From Cohnella zeiphila (GTDB taxonomy: Bacteria; Bacillota; Bacilli; Paenibacillales; Paenibacillaceae), in NCBI RefSeq assembly GCF_014212055.1, contig NZ_JACJVO010000026.1:1-64000 (forward strand): a stretch of DNA of 64,000 bases. Direction: 5' to 3'. The notes beneath the pieces are model-generated. The model worked only from the letters and a program-made list of their open reading frames with translations. It was not told the origin of the DNA and searched no databases. Shown here one piece after another: positions 37,155-46,423 of the stretch. Position 1 is the first letter of the stretch, and every line of letters begins with the position of its first letter. The translations under genes were made by a program, and so were the position numbers.

Positions 37155-38255
37155 TTACTTGGACGCCACGGGGCTTTCGCTCGGCGAAGCCGGAGCGCTT
37201 GCGCTCGGAGGCGCGGAGGCGCTGCCGGACGGCGATGCGGAAGCGGATGCTCCCGCGCTGGCGCTTGGCGAGGCGGAAGCGGACGCCGAAGGAGATGGCG
37301 AAGGCTTCGGTACGTACGTCTTCGTAATCAGCTTGGGGAGCTCGTCCGACATAAATTTGTCGATCGTTTGGCTGCCCAGCAGCGTTCGGATGCTGGTCTT
37401 CGATTCGTCGAGCGTCTTCGTGCCGCGAGCTTCCACCTTCATGACGTGGTAGCCGTACGTCGATTCGACCGGGTCGCTGATCTGGTTCAACGGCAGCGTC
37501 TCGGCGGCATTCTTGAACTCCTCGACCCATTGACTCGGATCGGCCTTCTCGTACAGACCGCCGTTCTCGGACGATCCGGTATCGTCGGAATACTGCTTGG
37601 CGAGCGCCGTCCAGTCCCCTCCGTCATCCAGCTTCTGCTTCACTTCGTTCGCGAGCTTGAGGGCGTCGGCTTTCTCGCGCGTCTTGCCGTCCTTGTCGGT
37701 AAGCCCGATCAGGATATGACGGACCGTCACGTACTTGAATGAATCCTTGTTCTTGTCGTAATAGCTTTGAATGTCGGCATCGGTTACCTTGGCTTCGGCA
37801 TCGTCCTGGGCGACGAACTGCTCCTTCAGGTACGTCTTCATCAGATCGTCCGTCAACCCGCCGCTCTTCATCAGATCGTCGATCGACTGCTTCGTCTCCG
37901 CGTCGGTCGCGGCGAGCGAATCCTGGAAAGATTTGAACGTTTGGTTCGCCGAATCTTCCCCCTTCTTCTTCGCGTCGTCGGTCGCGCGTTCGCTTAAGAT
38001 CCGAGTTCCGATAAACTGTTGAAGAATCGTCTCCTGCACGCTGTCCTCGTCCACGAACGAAGCGTAGCTCGGATTCGCCAGCTTGAGGAACGTTTTGTAA
38101 GCGGTAAATTCTTTGGTCGTTATCTGGCCGCCGTCATATTCGGCGGCGAGCTTATTCTCCTTCTTGCCGCATCCGGCTGCCAGCGCCGCAAGCAGCACCG
38201 CTGCCAAGAGCGCCAGGCCCGCCCGGCGCCACCGGCCGCGTTCAGGGTGCAACAT
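37155..38255 (-). CDS. Foldase lipoprotein PrsA-like (parvulin PPIase)
   Basis: 366 residues. The signal peptide LALLAAVLLAALAAGC ends in a good lipobox (LAAGC), so it is a membrane-anchored lipoprotein. A SurA_N-like helical region (about 50-180) precedes the parvulin domain (about 185-285; FKYVTVRHILIGLTDKDG, ENGGLYEKADPSQWV). The last 50 residues form a Ser/Pro/Ala low-complexity tail that may reach into the wall. It assists folding of secreted proteins. The start overlaps the mfd stop by 14 bp. It is the second PPIase lipoprotein in this window. Confidence 0.9.
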   Translation of the reverse strand: MLHPERGRWRRAGLALLAAVLLAALAAGCGKKENKLAAEYDGGQITTKEFTAYKTFLKLANPSYASFVDEDSVQETILQQFIGTRILSERATDDAKKKGEDSANQTFKSFQDSLAATDAETKQSIDDLMKSGGLTDDLMKTYLKEQFVAQDDAEAKVTDADIQSYYDKNKDSFKYVTVRHILIGLTDKDGKTREKADALKLANEVKQKLDDGGDWTALAKQYSDDTGSSENGGLYEKADPSQWVEEFKNAAETLPLNQISDPVESTYGYHVMKVEARGTKTLDESKTSIRTLLGSQTIDKFMSDELPKLITKTYVPKPSPSPSASASASPSASAGASASASPSGSASAPPSASAPASPSESPVASK

Positions 38256-41200
38256 CCTGCAATTCCTCCTTGATCTTGGTCACTTCTTTGTATTGTATCA
38301 GAAATTCCTCGACAAAAGCGAGCAAAGCATTCTCGTCCAATCCGCGGACGCTCAGCTTCAGAATGAGCTGCGAATCCTGCGGCGAATGCTGCAGCTTGCC
38401 CTTGAGCTTCTGCTCCAGGGCCTTGAGCTTCGTCCGGTCGACCTCTCCGCTGCGGCGCTCCGCGAACTTGATGTGAACGTCGTCTCCGCGGCGGGACAAC
38501 GACTCGATTCCGTAGATTCTCCCGTATACTTTCAGCCGCGCCACGGCCAGCAGATTGAGAACGGACTTCGGCGGATCTCCGAACCGGTCGGTCAGCTCTT
38601 CGAGCAGGTCGCCGATGTCGTCAAGCGAGGCGGCCGCCGCCACCTTCTTGTAGATCTCGATCTTCTGAATGCTGTCGTAAATGTATTCGGGCGGCAAGTA
38701 CGCGTCGACGCCGAGATCGATCTGCGTATTGACCGGAACGGCCGGCACCGCTTCTTCGCCGAACTGCTCCAGCTTGCGCGCCTGGATCTCTTCGGCGAGC
38801 ATCTGCGAATACAAGTCGAAGCCGACGGAGGCGATAAAGCCGTGCTGCTCGGCTCCGAGGAGATTCCCCGCCCCGCGGATCGCCAAGTCGCGCATGGCGA
38901 TCTTGAAGCCGGATCCGAGCTCGGTGAACTCCTTGATCGACTGCAGGCGCTTCTCGGCCACTTCCGTGAGCACCTTGTCCCGCTGGTAAGTGAAATAGGC
39001 GTACGCGATCCGGTTCGAACGGCCGACCCGGCCGCGGAGCTGGTAGAGCTGCGACAAGCCCATCTTATCCGCGTCGTGGACGATCAGCGTATTGACGTTC
39101 GGAATGTCGACGCCGGTCTCGATAATGCTGGTGCTGACGAGCACGTCGTATTCCCCGTCCAGGAAGTCGAGAATCGTCCGCTCCAGCTCCTGCTCGGACA
39201 TCTGTCCGTGGGCGACGGCGACTTTGGCATCCGGAACGAGAGCGTTGATCTGTTCGGCCATCTGGTAGATGCCCTGAACCCGGTTGAACAGAAAGTATAC
39301 TTGTCCGTCCCGCGCCAGCTCGCGCTCGATCGCCTCGCGAACGAGGGTCGGGCTGTACTCCACCACGTAGGTTTGCACCGGGAAGCGGTTCTCCGGCGGC
39401 GTCTCGATGACGGACAAGTCGCGCACGCCGAGCATCGACATGTGCAGCGTGCGGGGAATCGGCGTCGCCGTCAGCGTCAGCACGTCGACGTTCGTCTTCA
39501 GCCGCTTCAGCTTCTCCTTGTGGGAGACGCCGAACCTCTGCTCTTCGTCGACGATCAAGAGGCCGAGATCCTTGAACACGACATCCTGCGACAGAAGCCG
39601 GTGCGTCCCGATGACGACGTCCACCGTGCCCGCCTTCAGCGCTTTCATCGTCTCGGTCTGCTCTTTGCGCGAGCGGAACCGGCTGAGAACGCGGACTTGA
39701 AACGGATAGCCGGCGAATCGTTCCCGGAACGTCTCGTAGTGCTGCTGAGCGAGGATGGTCGTCGGTACGAGCACCGCCACCTGCTTGCCTTCGATCGCGG
39801 CTTTGAACGCCGCCCGAACCGCCACTTCCGTTTTCCCGTAACCGACGTCTCCGCATAACAGACGGTCCATCGGCCGCGGTTGTTGCATATCCTTCTTGAT
39901 CTCGTCGATGGCGCGCAGCTGGTCCGGCGTCTCGTCGTACGGGAACATCGATTCGAATTCCTGCTGGTAGGGCGTATCGTCGCCGAAGCCGAAGCCGCGG
40001 GTCGCTTGCCGCTCGGCATACAGCTTGATCAGATCGTCTGCGATATCTTTGACGGAAGAGCGGACCTTCGATTTGACCCGGGTCCATTCCGCGCCGCCCA
40101 GCTTGTTGACCTTAGGCTCTTTCTCGTCGGAGCCGACGTATTTCTGGATCAGATCGAACTGTTCGACCGGAACCGAGAGACGGTCTCCCCCTGAGTAGAC
40201 GATGTGCAAATAATCTTTGTGAATGCCGCCGACTTCCAGCGTGCCGATACCCAGATACTTGCCGATGCCATGATTCTGATGGACGACGTAATCGCCGACC
40301 TTCAGCTCCGTGTAGCTCTTGATGCGCTCGGCGTTGTCCATGCGCCGGTCCACCCGGCGGGCTTTGCGCTGCTTCTGGGTGAACATCTCGCCTTCGGTGA
40401 TGACGACCAGCTTCACGGAAGGCAGCTCGAAGCCGCTTTGCAGATTGCCTTCTACGATATCGGGCTGCTCGATATGATAGTCTTCGAGAACCCGCTTCAT
40501 CCGGTCCGATCGCTCCGCGCTGCCCGCCAGCATGACGATATGCGCGCCGCTCTTGCGCCAGCGTTCCATCTCCGTCTTCAGCACGTTCATTTGCCCGTGA
40601 AAATTTTGCATCGAGCGACAGACGAAGTTGACGATGTTCTGCGGCTGCGTATGCGGAATTTGCCGGACGAACAGGCTCAGGTAGACGGTCTGGAACGACC
40701 GCGGGAACAGCGCCTGTTCGGCTCCGAGCGCCAGCACGAAGCCGGGCAGCGATTTGCCCTGCTGCAGCAGATGCGTCGTCCATTCCGATTCGTCCCGCTC
40801 CAGCTGGCGGGCGGTCTCCGCGAGCCGGTTCGGTTCGTCCATCAGGAGCAGCGTATCCTTCGGAACAAAGTCGAGCAGCGTCTGCCGTTCCGGATAGAGC
40901 AGAGAAATATATTTATAGATTTCGGAGAAATACACATTTTGCCTAAGCAAATCGATTTCCCGGGAAATCTCCGATTGGAGCCTTTCCTTGGCCTGCCGGT
41001 CGGTCATCCGCTCCAGTTGACGCTCCAGCAGTTCGCTGGCGTGCTGGGCCGCGTTCGCAAACCGCCGTTCGTCGGCGATAATCTCCCGGCAAGGCCGAAC
41101 GACGAACCGGTCCAGCTTGTCGATGGACCGTTGGTCCCCCGGATCGAACGTGCGGATGGAGTCGATCTCGTCGTCGAACCACTCGATCCGGACGGCGACC

Positions 41201-41766
41201 GCAGACGTCAGAGGATAGAAGTCGACGATGCCGCCGCGCACGCTCATATGCCCTTTCTGCTCGACGAGATCGACCCGCTCGTATCCAAGGCCGACCATCC
41301 GCAGCAAAAAATCGTTCATCGGCAGCGTGTCTCCGACCGTAAGCGTGATGAACGCTTTCGACAGCGTCTCGCGGTCCGGCTGGAACCTCCGCACGCCGGA
41401 AAAGGGCACGACGACAATCCCGCGGAAGCCTTCCGCGAGCTGCAGCAAAACGTCCATTCGCCGGGCCGACGTCTCGGGGCTGGAGATGGCCGTCTCCGCC
41501 GCGATCAGCTCGTTGGCCGGATAAAGCAGCACATCGTCGGCGGACAGGCATTCCTGCAAGTCTTCCGCCATCTTCTGCGCCGCGAACATGTTATGGGTCA
41601 CGACCAGCATCGGCCGATTCAATTCCCGGTATTGCGATGCGATCATCACTTGCCGCGCCGAGCCGGAAAGTCCCGCGACCAGCTGCTCGCGCATGCCTTC
41701 GCGGATGCCGGTCGCGATGGAGATAAAATCAGGATCGGTGGCAAACGTATTCATCAGAGCCTTCAT
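38242..41766 (-). CDS. mfd: Transcription-repair coupling factor
   Basis: Displaces stalled RNA polymerase and recruits UvrA. 1174 residues, the full family length. UvrB-homology region at the N-terminus, the RNA polymerase interaction domain near 500-560, and a RecG-like helicase with Walker A LLCGDVGYGKTEVAVRAAF and the box LLIVDEEQRFGVSHKEKLK, then the C-terminal TRCF domain. ATG 41766 (MKALMNTF) has AAAGGGGAA upstream. Operon-like order fin-mfd-prsA. Confidence 0.97.
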   Translation of the reverse strand: MKALMNTFATDPDFISIATGIREGMREQLVAGLSGSARQVMIASQYRELNRPMLVVTHNMFAAQKMAEDLQECLSADDVLLYPANELIAAETAISSPETSARRMDVLLQLAEGFRGIVVVPFSGVRRFQPDRETLSKAFITLTVGDTLPMNDFLLRMVGLGYERVDLVEQKGHMSVRGGIVDFYPLTSAVAVRIEWFDDEIDSIRTFDPGDQRSIDKLDRFVVRPCREIIADERRFANAAQHASELLERQLERMTDRQAKERLQSEISREIDLLRQNVYFSEIYKYISLLYPERQTLLDFVPKDTLLLMDEPNRLAETARQLERDESEWTTHLLQQGKSLPGFVLALGAEQALFPRSFQTVYLSLFVRQIPHTQPQNIVNFVCRSMQNFHGQMNVLKTEMERWRKSGAHIVMLAGSAERSDRMKRVLEDYHIEQPDIVEGNLQSGFELPSVKLVVITEGEMFTQKQRKARRVDRRMDNAERIKSYTELKVGDYVVHQNHGIGKYLGIGTLEVGGIHKDYLHIVYSGGDRLSVPVEQFDLIQKYVGSDEKEPKVNKLGGAEWTRVKSKVRSSVKDIADDLIKLYAERQATRGFGFGDDTPYQQEFESMFPYDETPDQLRAIDEIKKDMQQPRPMDRLLCGDVGYGKTEVAVRAAFKAAIEGKQVAVLVPTTILAQQHYETFRERFAGYPFQVRVLSRFRSRKEQTETMKALKAGTVDVVIGTHRLLSQDVVFKDLGLLIVDEEQRFGVSHKEKLKRLKTNVDVLTLTATPIPRTLHMSMLGVRDLSVIETPPENRFPVQTYVVEYSPTLVREAIERELARDGQVYFLFNRVQGIYQMAEQINALVPDAKVAVAHGQMSEQELERTILDFLDGEYDVLVSTSIIETGVDIPNVNTLIVHDADKMGLSQLYQLRGRVGRSNRIAYAYFTYQRDKVLTEVAEKRLQSIKEFTELGSGFKIAMRDLAIRGAGNLLGAEQHGFIASVGFDLYSQMLAEEIQARKLEQFGEEAVPAVPVNTQIDLGVDAYLPPEYIYDSIQKIEIYKKVAAAASLDDIGDLLEELTDRFGDPPKSVLNLLAVARLKVYGRIYGIESLSRRGDDVHIKFAERRSGEVDRTKLKALEQKLKGKLQHSPQDSQLILKLSVRGLDENALLAFVEEFLIQYKEVTKIKEELQDVAP

Positions 41767-41843
41767 GACGTTTCCCCTTTCATCTGTAGCACCAAAAAGA
41801 AGCCCCGGCTCATGCCAAGGCCTCCGCAACTGTCATTAAGAGC

Positions 41844-42074
41844 TCATTGGAGCGGATTGGACAGGAGCGCCAGTTCAGGATTGTTCTCCAGTGTCTGGCT
41901 GCAATAGTCGCAGACCACCCGAACCGTTACGTCCCCGTTGGAATTATACGCTATTATACGCTTTCGCTCCTCGGGGGTCAAGAAATGCAAGCCCAGCCGA
42001 TACTCGGACACTTCCGGGGCTTCGAACGTTCCGAGCGGCATCTGGCAGTGCCGGCAAACATAGTTCACAGCCAT
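41844..42074 (-). CDS. fin: Anti-sigma-F factor Fin
   Basis: Small zinc-ribbon protein that inhibits sigma-F and aids the switch to sigma-G in the forespore. 76 residues; two CxxC knuckles CRHC (residues 7-10) and CDYC (about 55-58) are intact, with the family core YRLGLHFLTPEERKRII. AGGAGG lies before the ATG. It sits between pth and mfd as in Bacillus (yabK). Confidence 0.96.
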   Translation of the reverse strand: MAVNYVCRHCQMPLGTFEAPEVSEYRLGLHFLTPEERKRIIAYNSNGDVTVRVVCDYCSQTLENNPELALLSNPLQ

Positions 42075-42123
42075 ATGTATGCCTCCTATAGGGTGGTTAT
42101 GCGGCTTCCGACCGCATGGCCTA

Positions 42124-42133
42124 TAGTATGCCC
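42124..42133 (-). promoter_or_regulatory. Candidate sigma-F promoter of fin
   Basis: GGGCATACTA on the minus strand fits the sigma-F -10 consensus GGNNANAHTR at every fixed position, about 50 bp before fin. The -35 at 15 bp (TTTTA) is a poor match to GYATA. Sigma-F control of fin is known in B. subtilis. A palindrome ATGCGG-N7-CCGCAT (42099-42117) lies just downstream in the leader. Confidence 0.5.
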
Positions 42134-42188
42134 GGCAACGGCCGCTTTTAAAAGCGCTCTCCGCCGTCTCCCGTCCGCCGAACGAGCG

Positions 42189-42770
42189 CTATTTTTGCTC
42201 CCCCGCCGCCTTGCCGTTGAACTTCGCCATCGTCTCGTCGAACCGATGAGCCAGCGCGAATTCGATCGCGTCGCACGCTTCCGCCACCATCGACTGAACG
42301 GCGGGCTGCTCCGCCTTCGGGAACGCGCCCAGCACGTAATCCACCACGGCGAGGCCCGGCTTCGGGCGGGAAATGCCCATCCGCACCCGATTGAAAACTT
42401 GCGTGCCGGTGTGCTGAATAATCGACTTGATACCGTTGTGCCCTCCGGCGCTTCCCTGGTAACGGAGCCGAATCCGGCCCGTCTCGGTGTCCAGGTCGTC
42501 GTAAACAACGATCATATCTTCAAGGTCGGCTTTATAGAAATCCATAAAGGAGCGGACCGATTCGCCCGACAGGTTCATGAACGTCATCGGTTTGAGCAGC
42601 GCAACCTTGACGTTCTGCACGCGGGCCTCGCCGATCAGCGCCTTGCATTTGTTCTGCGTCACGCTCGCCCCCCATCGGCGAGCCAGTTCGTCAATCACCA
42701 TGAAACCGGCGTTATGGCGGGTTTTCTCGTAAGCGGGTCCGGGGTTGCCCAGACCGACAATCCATCGCAT
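42189..42770 (-). CDS. pth: Peptidyl-tRNA hydrolase
   Basis: Recycles peptidyl-tRNA released from ribosomes. 193 residues. MRWIVGLGNPGPAYEKTRHN carries the conserved Asn10 and catalytic His19-20 region, followed by LLKPMTFMNLSGESV and GSAGGHNGIKSIIQH. In B. subtilis it directly follows rplY (ctc); here 3.9 kb of other genes are inserted between them. Confidence 0.97.
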   Translation of the reverse strand: MRWIVGLGNPGPAYEKTRHNAGFMVIDELARRWGASVTQNKCKALIGEARVQNVKVALLKPMTFMNLSGESVRSFMDFYKADLEDMIVVYDDLDTETGRIRLRYQGSAGGHNGIKSIIQHTGTQVFNRVRMGISRPKPGLAVVDYVLGAFPKAEQPAVQSMVAEACDAIEFALAHRFDETMAKFNGKAAGEQK

Positions 42771-42907
42771 ATTTCGCTTCCTCCTGCACGTTCAAACATA
42801 TTTCGAGCGATTTATCTATAAAAAATGATACTGCCCTGCAACGAAATCGAGTGCTTCCGTGTCATAGCTACATACAAGGACCAAAAACGAAAAGAGGGTG
42901 AACGATT

Positions 42908-43108
42908 GTGTACATGAACGGCCAAATGATCTTCGACGATCATCATTTCATGGATCACATGGCGGCGGACGTACCGATCCAGGTATATCGCGGCCGCACG
43001 CACAAGGACATCGGGTTCATCGAATATTATGGCAAAGAATTCGTCAAGGTCAACAACATTTTTTACAGCCGCCGGCAGTTCATCTTCGTCTCCCGGCCGG
43101 GTTATTGA
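42908..43108 (+). CDS. Small hypothetical protein
   Basis: 66 residues, no family recognised. It starts at GTG 42908 (7 bp after GAGGGTG), with ATG 42914 as the alternative. The N-terminus is rich in Met, Asp and His (MNGQMIFDDHHFMDHMAAD), which could bind metal; the second half (HKDIGFIEYYGKEFVKVNN, YSRRQFIFVSRPGY) looks like a small beta-rich fold with many aromatics. It stands alone on the plus strand between pth and the two-component operon, followed by a strong hairpin. A CATACAA at 42871 resembles part of a sigma-E -10, without a good -35. Confidence 0.7.
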   Translation: MYMNGQMIFDDHHFMDHMAADVPIQVYRGRTHKDIGFIEYYGKEFVKVNNIFYSRRQFIFVSRPGY

Positions 43109-43116
43109 CGGCGAAA

Positions 43117-43144
43117 GCCGCCGGGCGATTTCGCGCCCGGCGGC
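43117..43144. terminator. Bidirectional hairpin between convergent genes
   Basis: The perfect 11-bp stem GCCGCCGGGCG/CGCCCGGCGGC lies 8 bp past the small plus-strand gene and 9 bp past the end of the opposing membrane protein gene. T-tracts are poor on both sides, so termination is inferred from stem strength and position. Confidence 0.6.
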
Positions 43145-43153
43145 TGCTTAGCG

Positions 43154-43591
43154 TTAGCGTATGGAAGATCCCGTTTGCGTATGCGCGGCGTCCGGACCGA
43201 TTCCCGGCGCCAGCCAGCGGCTTGATTTCCTGGCCGCGTACCAGGAGCCCAGGAACAGGGCCAGCGCGACGACCGTGTGCATGGCCGCCAGCGCCCCGAT
43301 GTTCGAGAACGCCTGAACGGACATATGCTGGAACGATATGAGCGCGAAAAGAACGAGTCCGATCCAACGCAATCCTCCGCGAATTCTACCGAAGAACGAC
43401 AGGATAAACATGACGATCGGCAGATACTCGAAGTAAGTGACGAATGTCGTATGAAGCTTCCAGTCCGCCGAATCCGCGAACGTGCCCAGCCCCGCCAGGA
43501 ACACCTGCACGACGATACATGCCCAGGTCAGCCAAGCCAGCGCCGCGTAAATCCGGCGAACGGTGCGATTGCCCTCCGTTTGAACCATCAT
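43154..43591 (-). CDS. Four-helix membrane protein (DUF6220-like)
   Basis: 145 residues, four predicted membrane helices (about 13-32, 49-66, 73-92, 97-116) with a short hydrophilic C-terminus. KLHTTFVTYFEYLPIVMF after helix 1 and the His-containing helix 3 (FQHMSVQAF) resemble the DUF6220/heme-less cytochrome-like small membrane proteins; the assignment is tentative. It is the last gene of the row histidine kinase - response regulator - membrane protein - this gene, with gaps of 3-10 bp, so a common transcript is likely. Function unknown. Confidence 0.75.
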   Translation of the reverse strand: MMVQTEGNRTVRRIYAALAWLTWACIVVQVFLAGLGTFADSADWKLHTTFVTYFEYLPIVMFILSFFGRIRGGLRWIGLVLFALISFQHMSVQAFSNIGALAAMHTVVALALFLGSWYAARKSSRWLAPGIGPDAAHTQTGSSIR

Positions 43592-43594
43592 TTC

Positions 43595-44146
43595 TCACCT
43601 CAACAAGGAATTTGGCATGCGCTTGGTGCTTTTGTTTTTGCTGCCTCCCGAAGACACCGGCCCCCAGGGCTTGAAGGACGACAACATGTACATCGCGAGG
43701 ATCGACAACAGCTGCAGGAGAAGCCCGATGCTCAGCATCCGACCGTTCGTCTGGAATGCCGGAGCATTCAGCGCGCCCATCCCTTCGTCCGCAACCCGCT
43801 GCAGCCCCCGCAAGCTCCATGCGTAAATGCCGAACAGCCCCGGAACGATAGTCAGCAGCGATAAAATTTCTTTGGCGACGATCCAGCGGAACCGAAGCAG
43901 CCCCCAAGGAGTCAGCACCGACAGCAGGACGCCGCTTACGATCGCTCCGATCGCGGAAGCTCTCAGACTCGTATGGGACAACAGATGCATGATCCGGTAG
44001 CATGCTTCCAACAGCTTCGGATCGTCCGTCGCGAGCGCGGCGATGTCCATGACGATGAACGCGACGGTGCAGCCGAGCAGAATGCCGGAGAACGCGATAT
44101 GGACGGACGTCAGAAGCTTGCGCGAGACGGGGGATAATTTTCTCAT
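43595..44146 (-). CDS. Four-helix membrane protein, function unknown
   Basis: 183 residues with four predicted helices (about 10-36, 62-80, 85-108, 139-158), a short basic N-terminus and a basic C-terminal tail (GSKNKSTKRMPN). LLTSVHIAFSGILLGCTVAF resembles DUF2269-type membrane proteins. It lies directly after the response regulator (10-bp gap) and before the second membrane protein (3-bp gap), so the pair may be the output or an accessory of the two-component system. No catalytic motif seen. Confidence 0.75.
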   Translation of the reverse strand: MRKLSPVSRKLLTSVHIAFSGILLGCTVAFIVMDIAALATDDPKLLEACYRIMHLLSHTSLRASAIGAIVSGVLLSVLTPWGLLRFRWIVAKEILSLLTIVPGLFGIYAWSLRGLQRVADEGMGALNAPAFQTNGRMLSIGLLLQLLSILAMYMLSSFKPWGPVSSGGSKNKSTKRMPNSLLR

Positions 44147-44156
44147 CGAAGCCCTC

Positions 44157-44861
44157 CTAAGGATGGAACCGGTAGCCGATGCCCCAGATCGTCTCGATAT
44201 GGCGGGGCTTGGACGGATCCCTTTCGATCTTCTCCCGCAAGCGGCTGATATGCACCGTCAAGGTAGCCGGTTCTCCGAGGGCGTCGAATCCCCATATTTT
44301 CTCGAACAGCTCCTCCTTGCGGAAGACCCTTCCCGGATGCTTGGCCAAGAACACCAGCAGGTCGAATTCCTTGGCCGTCATCGGGGTCTCCTTGTCGCCG
44401 ACGTACACTTGGCGCGACACCGAATCGATCCGAAGCCGGCCCGCCCGGATTTGCTCCCGGGAAGGCAAGCCGCTCTCCCTTGCGCCTGCGGTCAGCCGCT
44501 CGTATCTCGCGAGATGGGCTCGCACGCGCGCTACCAGCTCTCCGACGCCGAACGGTTTGACGATGTAGTCGTCCGCGCCCAGGCCGAGCCCGCGAATCTT
44601 GTCCAGCTCTTCCGAACGGGCGGTCACCATCAGGATCGGAATGTCCTTCTCCGCCCGGATCGCGCGGCAAATCTCGTAGCCGTCGACGCCCGGAAGCATC
44701 AGGTCGAGCAGAACGAGGTGGAACGGTTCTTCCAGCGCTTTCGCGAGGCCCGACTTGCCGTCGGCCGCCACTTCCACCTCGTATCCGCTCGCCGTCAGAA
44801 AGTCCTTCTGCACTTCCGAGATCACGCTGTCGTCCTCAATGATCAGAATCCGTTCCGCCAT
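44157..44861 (-). CDS. OmpR-family response regulator
   Basis: 234 residues. The receiver domain (about 1-120) has the acidic pair Asp10-Asp11, phospho-acceptor Asp53 (HLVLLDLMLPG) and Lys in YIVKPF; the C-terminal winged helix (about 135-232) contains ELFEKIWGFDALGEPATLTVHI and the recognition helix VHISRLREKIE. It begins inside the end of the kinase gene (26-bp overlap). Probable DNA targets are the TCTAAA repeats upstream of the kinase. Confidence 0.93.
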   Translation of the reverse strand: MAERILIIEDDSVISEVQKDFLTASGYEVEVAADGKSGLAKALEEPFHLVLLDLMLPGVDGYEICRAIRAEKDIPILMVTARSEELDKIRGLGLGADDYIVKPFGVGELVARVRAHLARYERLTAGARESGLPSREQIRAGRLRIDSVSRQVYVGDKETPMTAKEFDLLVFLAKHPGRVFRKEELFEKIWGFDALGEPATLTVHISRLREKIERDPSKPRHIETIWGIGYRFHP

Positions 44862-46377
44862 TCGTCCCGCCTCCTTCCTTCCGATTCTCTCCGGCTTCCC
44901 GCTTCTTCGGCACGGCCAGCGGCAGCGTCAACGCCAGCGTCGTTCCCGCTCCCTCTACGCTCTCGGCCTCGGCCTTGCCGCCGTGCGCTTCCATGATCTG
45001 GCGCACGATGGCCAGCCCGAGCCCGCTGCCGCCGGCATCCGAGCCGCGGGACGGATCGGCGCGATAGAACCGCTCGAACACGTGCGGGAGCTTCTCCGCC
45101 CCGATGCCCCGGCCATTGTCGCGGACGAGAATCGTCGCGGCGCCCGGCTCGCGCCGAATCAGCTCGATCGCCAATTTTTTCTCCGTTTTGTCCATGTGCT
45201 TCAAGCTGTTGTCGATCACGTTCGCCAGCGCCCGGCCCAGCTTCTCCCGGTCCACCGCCGCCAGGACGGTTGGGCGTTCGTCCGCGTGCAGGCTGAGCTC
45301 TACGTCCGCCAGCCGGGGATCGTGCCGCAGTTCTTCAGCCAACTCGCCCAAGTAAGCGGCCAGGTCCACCGTCTCGAAGTCGAACGGAAGCCGCTGCAGA
45401 TCCAGCTTGGAGAATAGGAACAGCTCCTCGATCATTCGGCTCATGTCGGTGATTTTCCGCTGAATCATGCCGACGTACTGAAGCTGCTTCTCCTTGGAAT
45501 CCGCAATTCCCGACTGCAGCCCTTCGACGCAAGCCGAGATCGCCGCGATCGGCGTCCGCAGGTCGTGAGAGACGTTCGACAGCAGCTCGCGCCGGTTCTC
45601 TTCATATTGAAGCTGCGTCGCCAGCGACTCCCGAAGCCTCAGCCGCATCTCCTCGAAGGCGCCGATTGCCTGCCCGATCTCGTCTTTCCTGCCGACGCCC
45701 AGCCCTTGGTCGAGGTCTCCCTCTTTGATCCGCTCCGCCGCCCGCTTGAGCTCCTGCAGCGGACGGACGATGCCGCGCGACAAGAAATAAGAGAGAAGCC
45801 CGTTGGTCAAAGCGATGCCGAGGAGAAGAGACAGAAACAGCACCGGGACGAACGTTCGGAAAAAACGGGTCGTCGCTCCGAGATCGGTCAGCACGTAGAC
45901 GGTCTGCTTCGGAGAGTCTCCGGCGGCAGCGATCTCGTGCCGTTCCACTTTGTAAGAGGCGCCGCCTATCTTCACCGAATGGCGGAAGTAGGCCGGGCCC
46001 CATTCCTCCCGGTCCCCCCCGCCCGCCTTCTCGTTCAACTCGGACAAGTCGACCGAATTCCCGAGGCGGGGAGCGGCATAGACCAGTCGGCCGCTTTGCT
46101 CGATCGCCATCGCCATGCTCATCTGCTCCAGCCGTTCTTCCGCATCGCTCCGAAACTTCTCGTCCGCCAGCAAGCCGGGGTCCCGCTCGATGGCGTAGAA
46201 GAAGCCGGACGCCCAATCGTTCCCGCCGCCCGCCGTCTCAAAGTGCGAGGGCGGAGAGATGCCGCCGGACGGCTGGAAGACGGCCCGAAAAAAAACCGTT
46301 TCCGTCAACGCGGCGAGCAGAACGGGAATGACGATCATCGCGATATGCGACAGAATGAGCTTTTTGCGTATGGTCAT
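44836..46377 (-). CDS. Sensor histidine kinase
   Basis: 513 residues from MTIRKKLILS. Two membrane helices (about 8-30 and 174-198) enclose an extracytoplasmic sensor of about 140 residues without recognised fold; HAMP about 200-250; dimerisation helix with His271 in LLSNVSHDLRTPIAA; the ATPase domain has NVIDNSLKH, DNGRGIG and GGSGLGLAIVRQIMEAHGG. ATG 46377 has GAAGGAG about 11 bp upstream. It is the first gene of a four-gene row. The stimulus is unknown; the partner membrane proteins suggest an envelope signal. Confidence 0.93.
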   Translation of the reverse strand: MTIRKKLILSHIAMIVIPVLLAALTETVFFRAVFQPSGGISPPSHFETAGGGNDWASGFFYAIERDPGLLADEKFRSDAEERLEQMSMAMAIEQSGRLVYAAPRLGNSVDLSELNEKAGGGDREEWGPAYFRHSVKIGGASYKVERHEIAAAGDSPKQTVYVLTDLGATTRFFRTFVPVLFLSLLLGIALTNGLLSYFLSRGIVRPLQELKRAAERIKEGDLDQGLGVGRKDEIGQAIGAFEEMRLRLRESLATQLQYEENRRELLSNVSHDLRTPIAAISACVEGLQSGIADSKEKQLQYVGMIQRKITDMSRMIEELFLFSKLDLQRLPFDFETVDLAAYLGELAEELRHDPRLADVELSLHADERPTVLAAVDREKLGRALANVIDNSLKHMDKTEKKLAIELIRREPGAATILVRDNGRGIGAEKLPHVFERFYRADPSRGSDAGGSGLGLAIVRQIMEAHGGKAEAESVEGAGTTLALTLPLAVPKKREAGENRKEGGGTNGGTDSDH

Positions 46378-46423
46378 GGGGCCGACCGCTCCTTCGAACG
46401 TTTCTTCTATCATACAAGGCGAC

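Noticed and set aside
42841-42877. Sigma-E promoter before the small gene at 42908
   Set aside because: CATACAA fits the -10 partly, but no -35 at a suitable distance was found.
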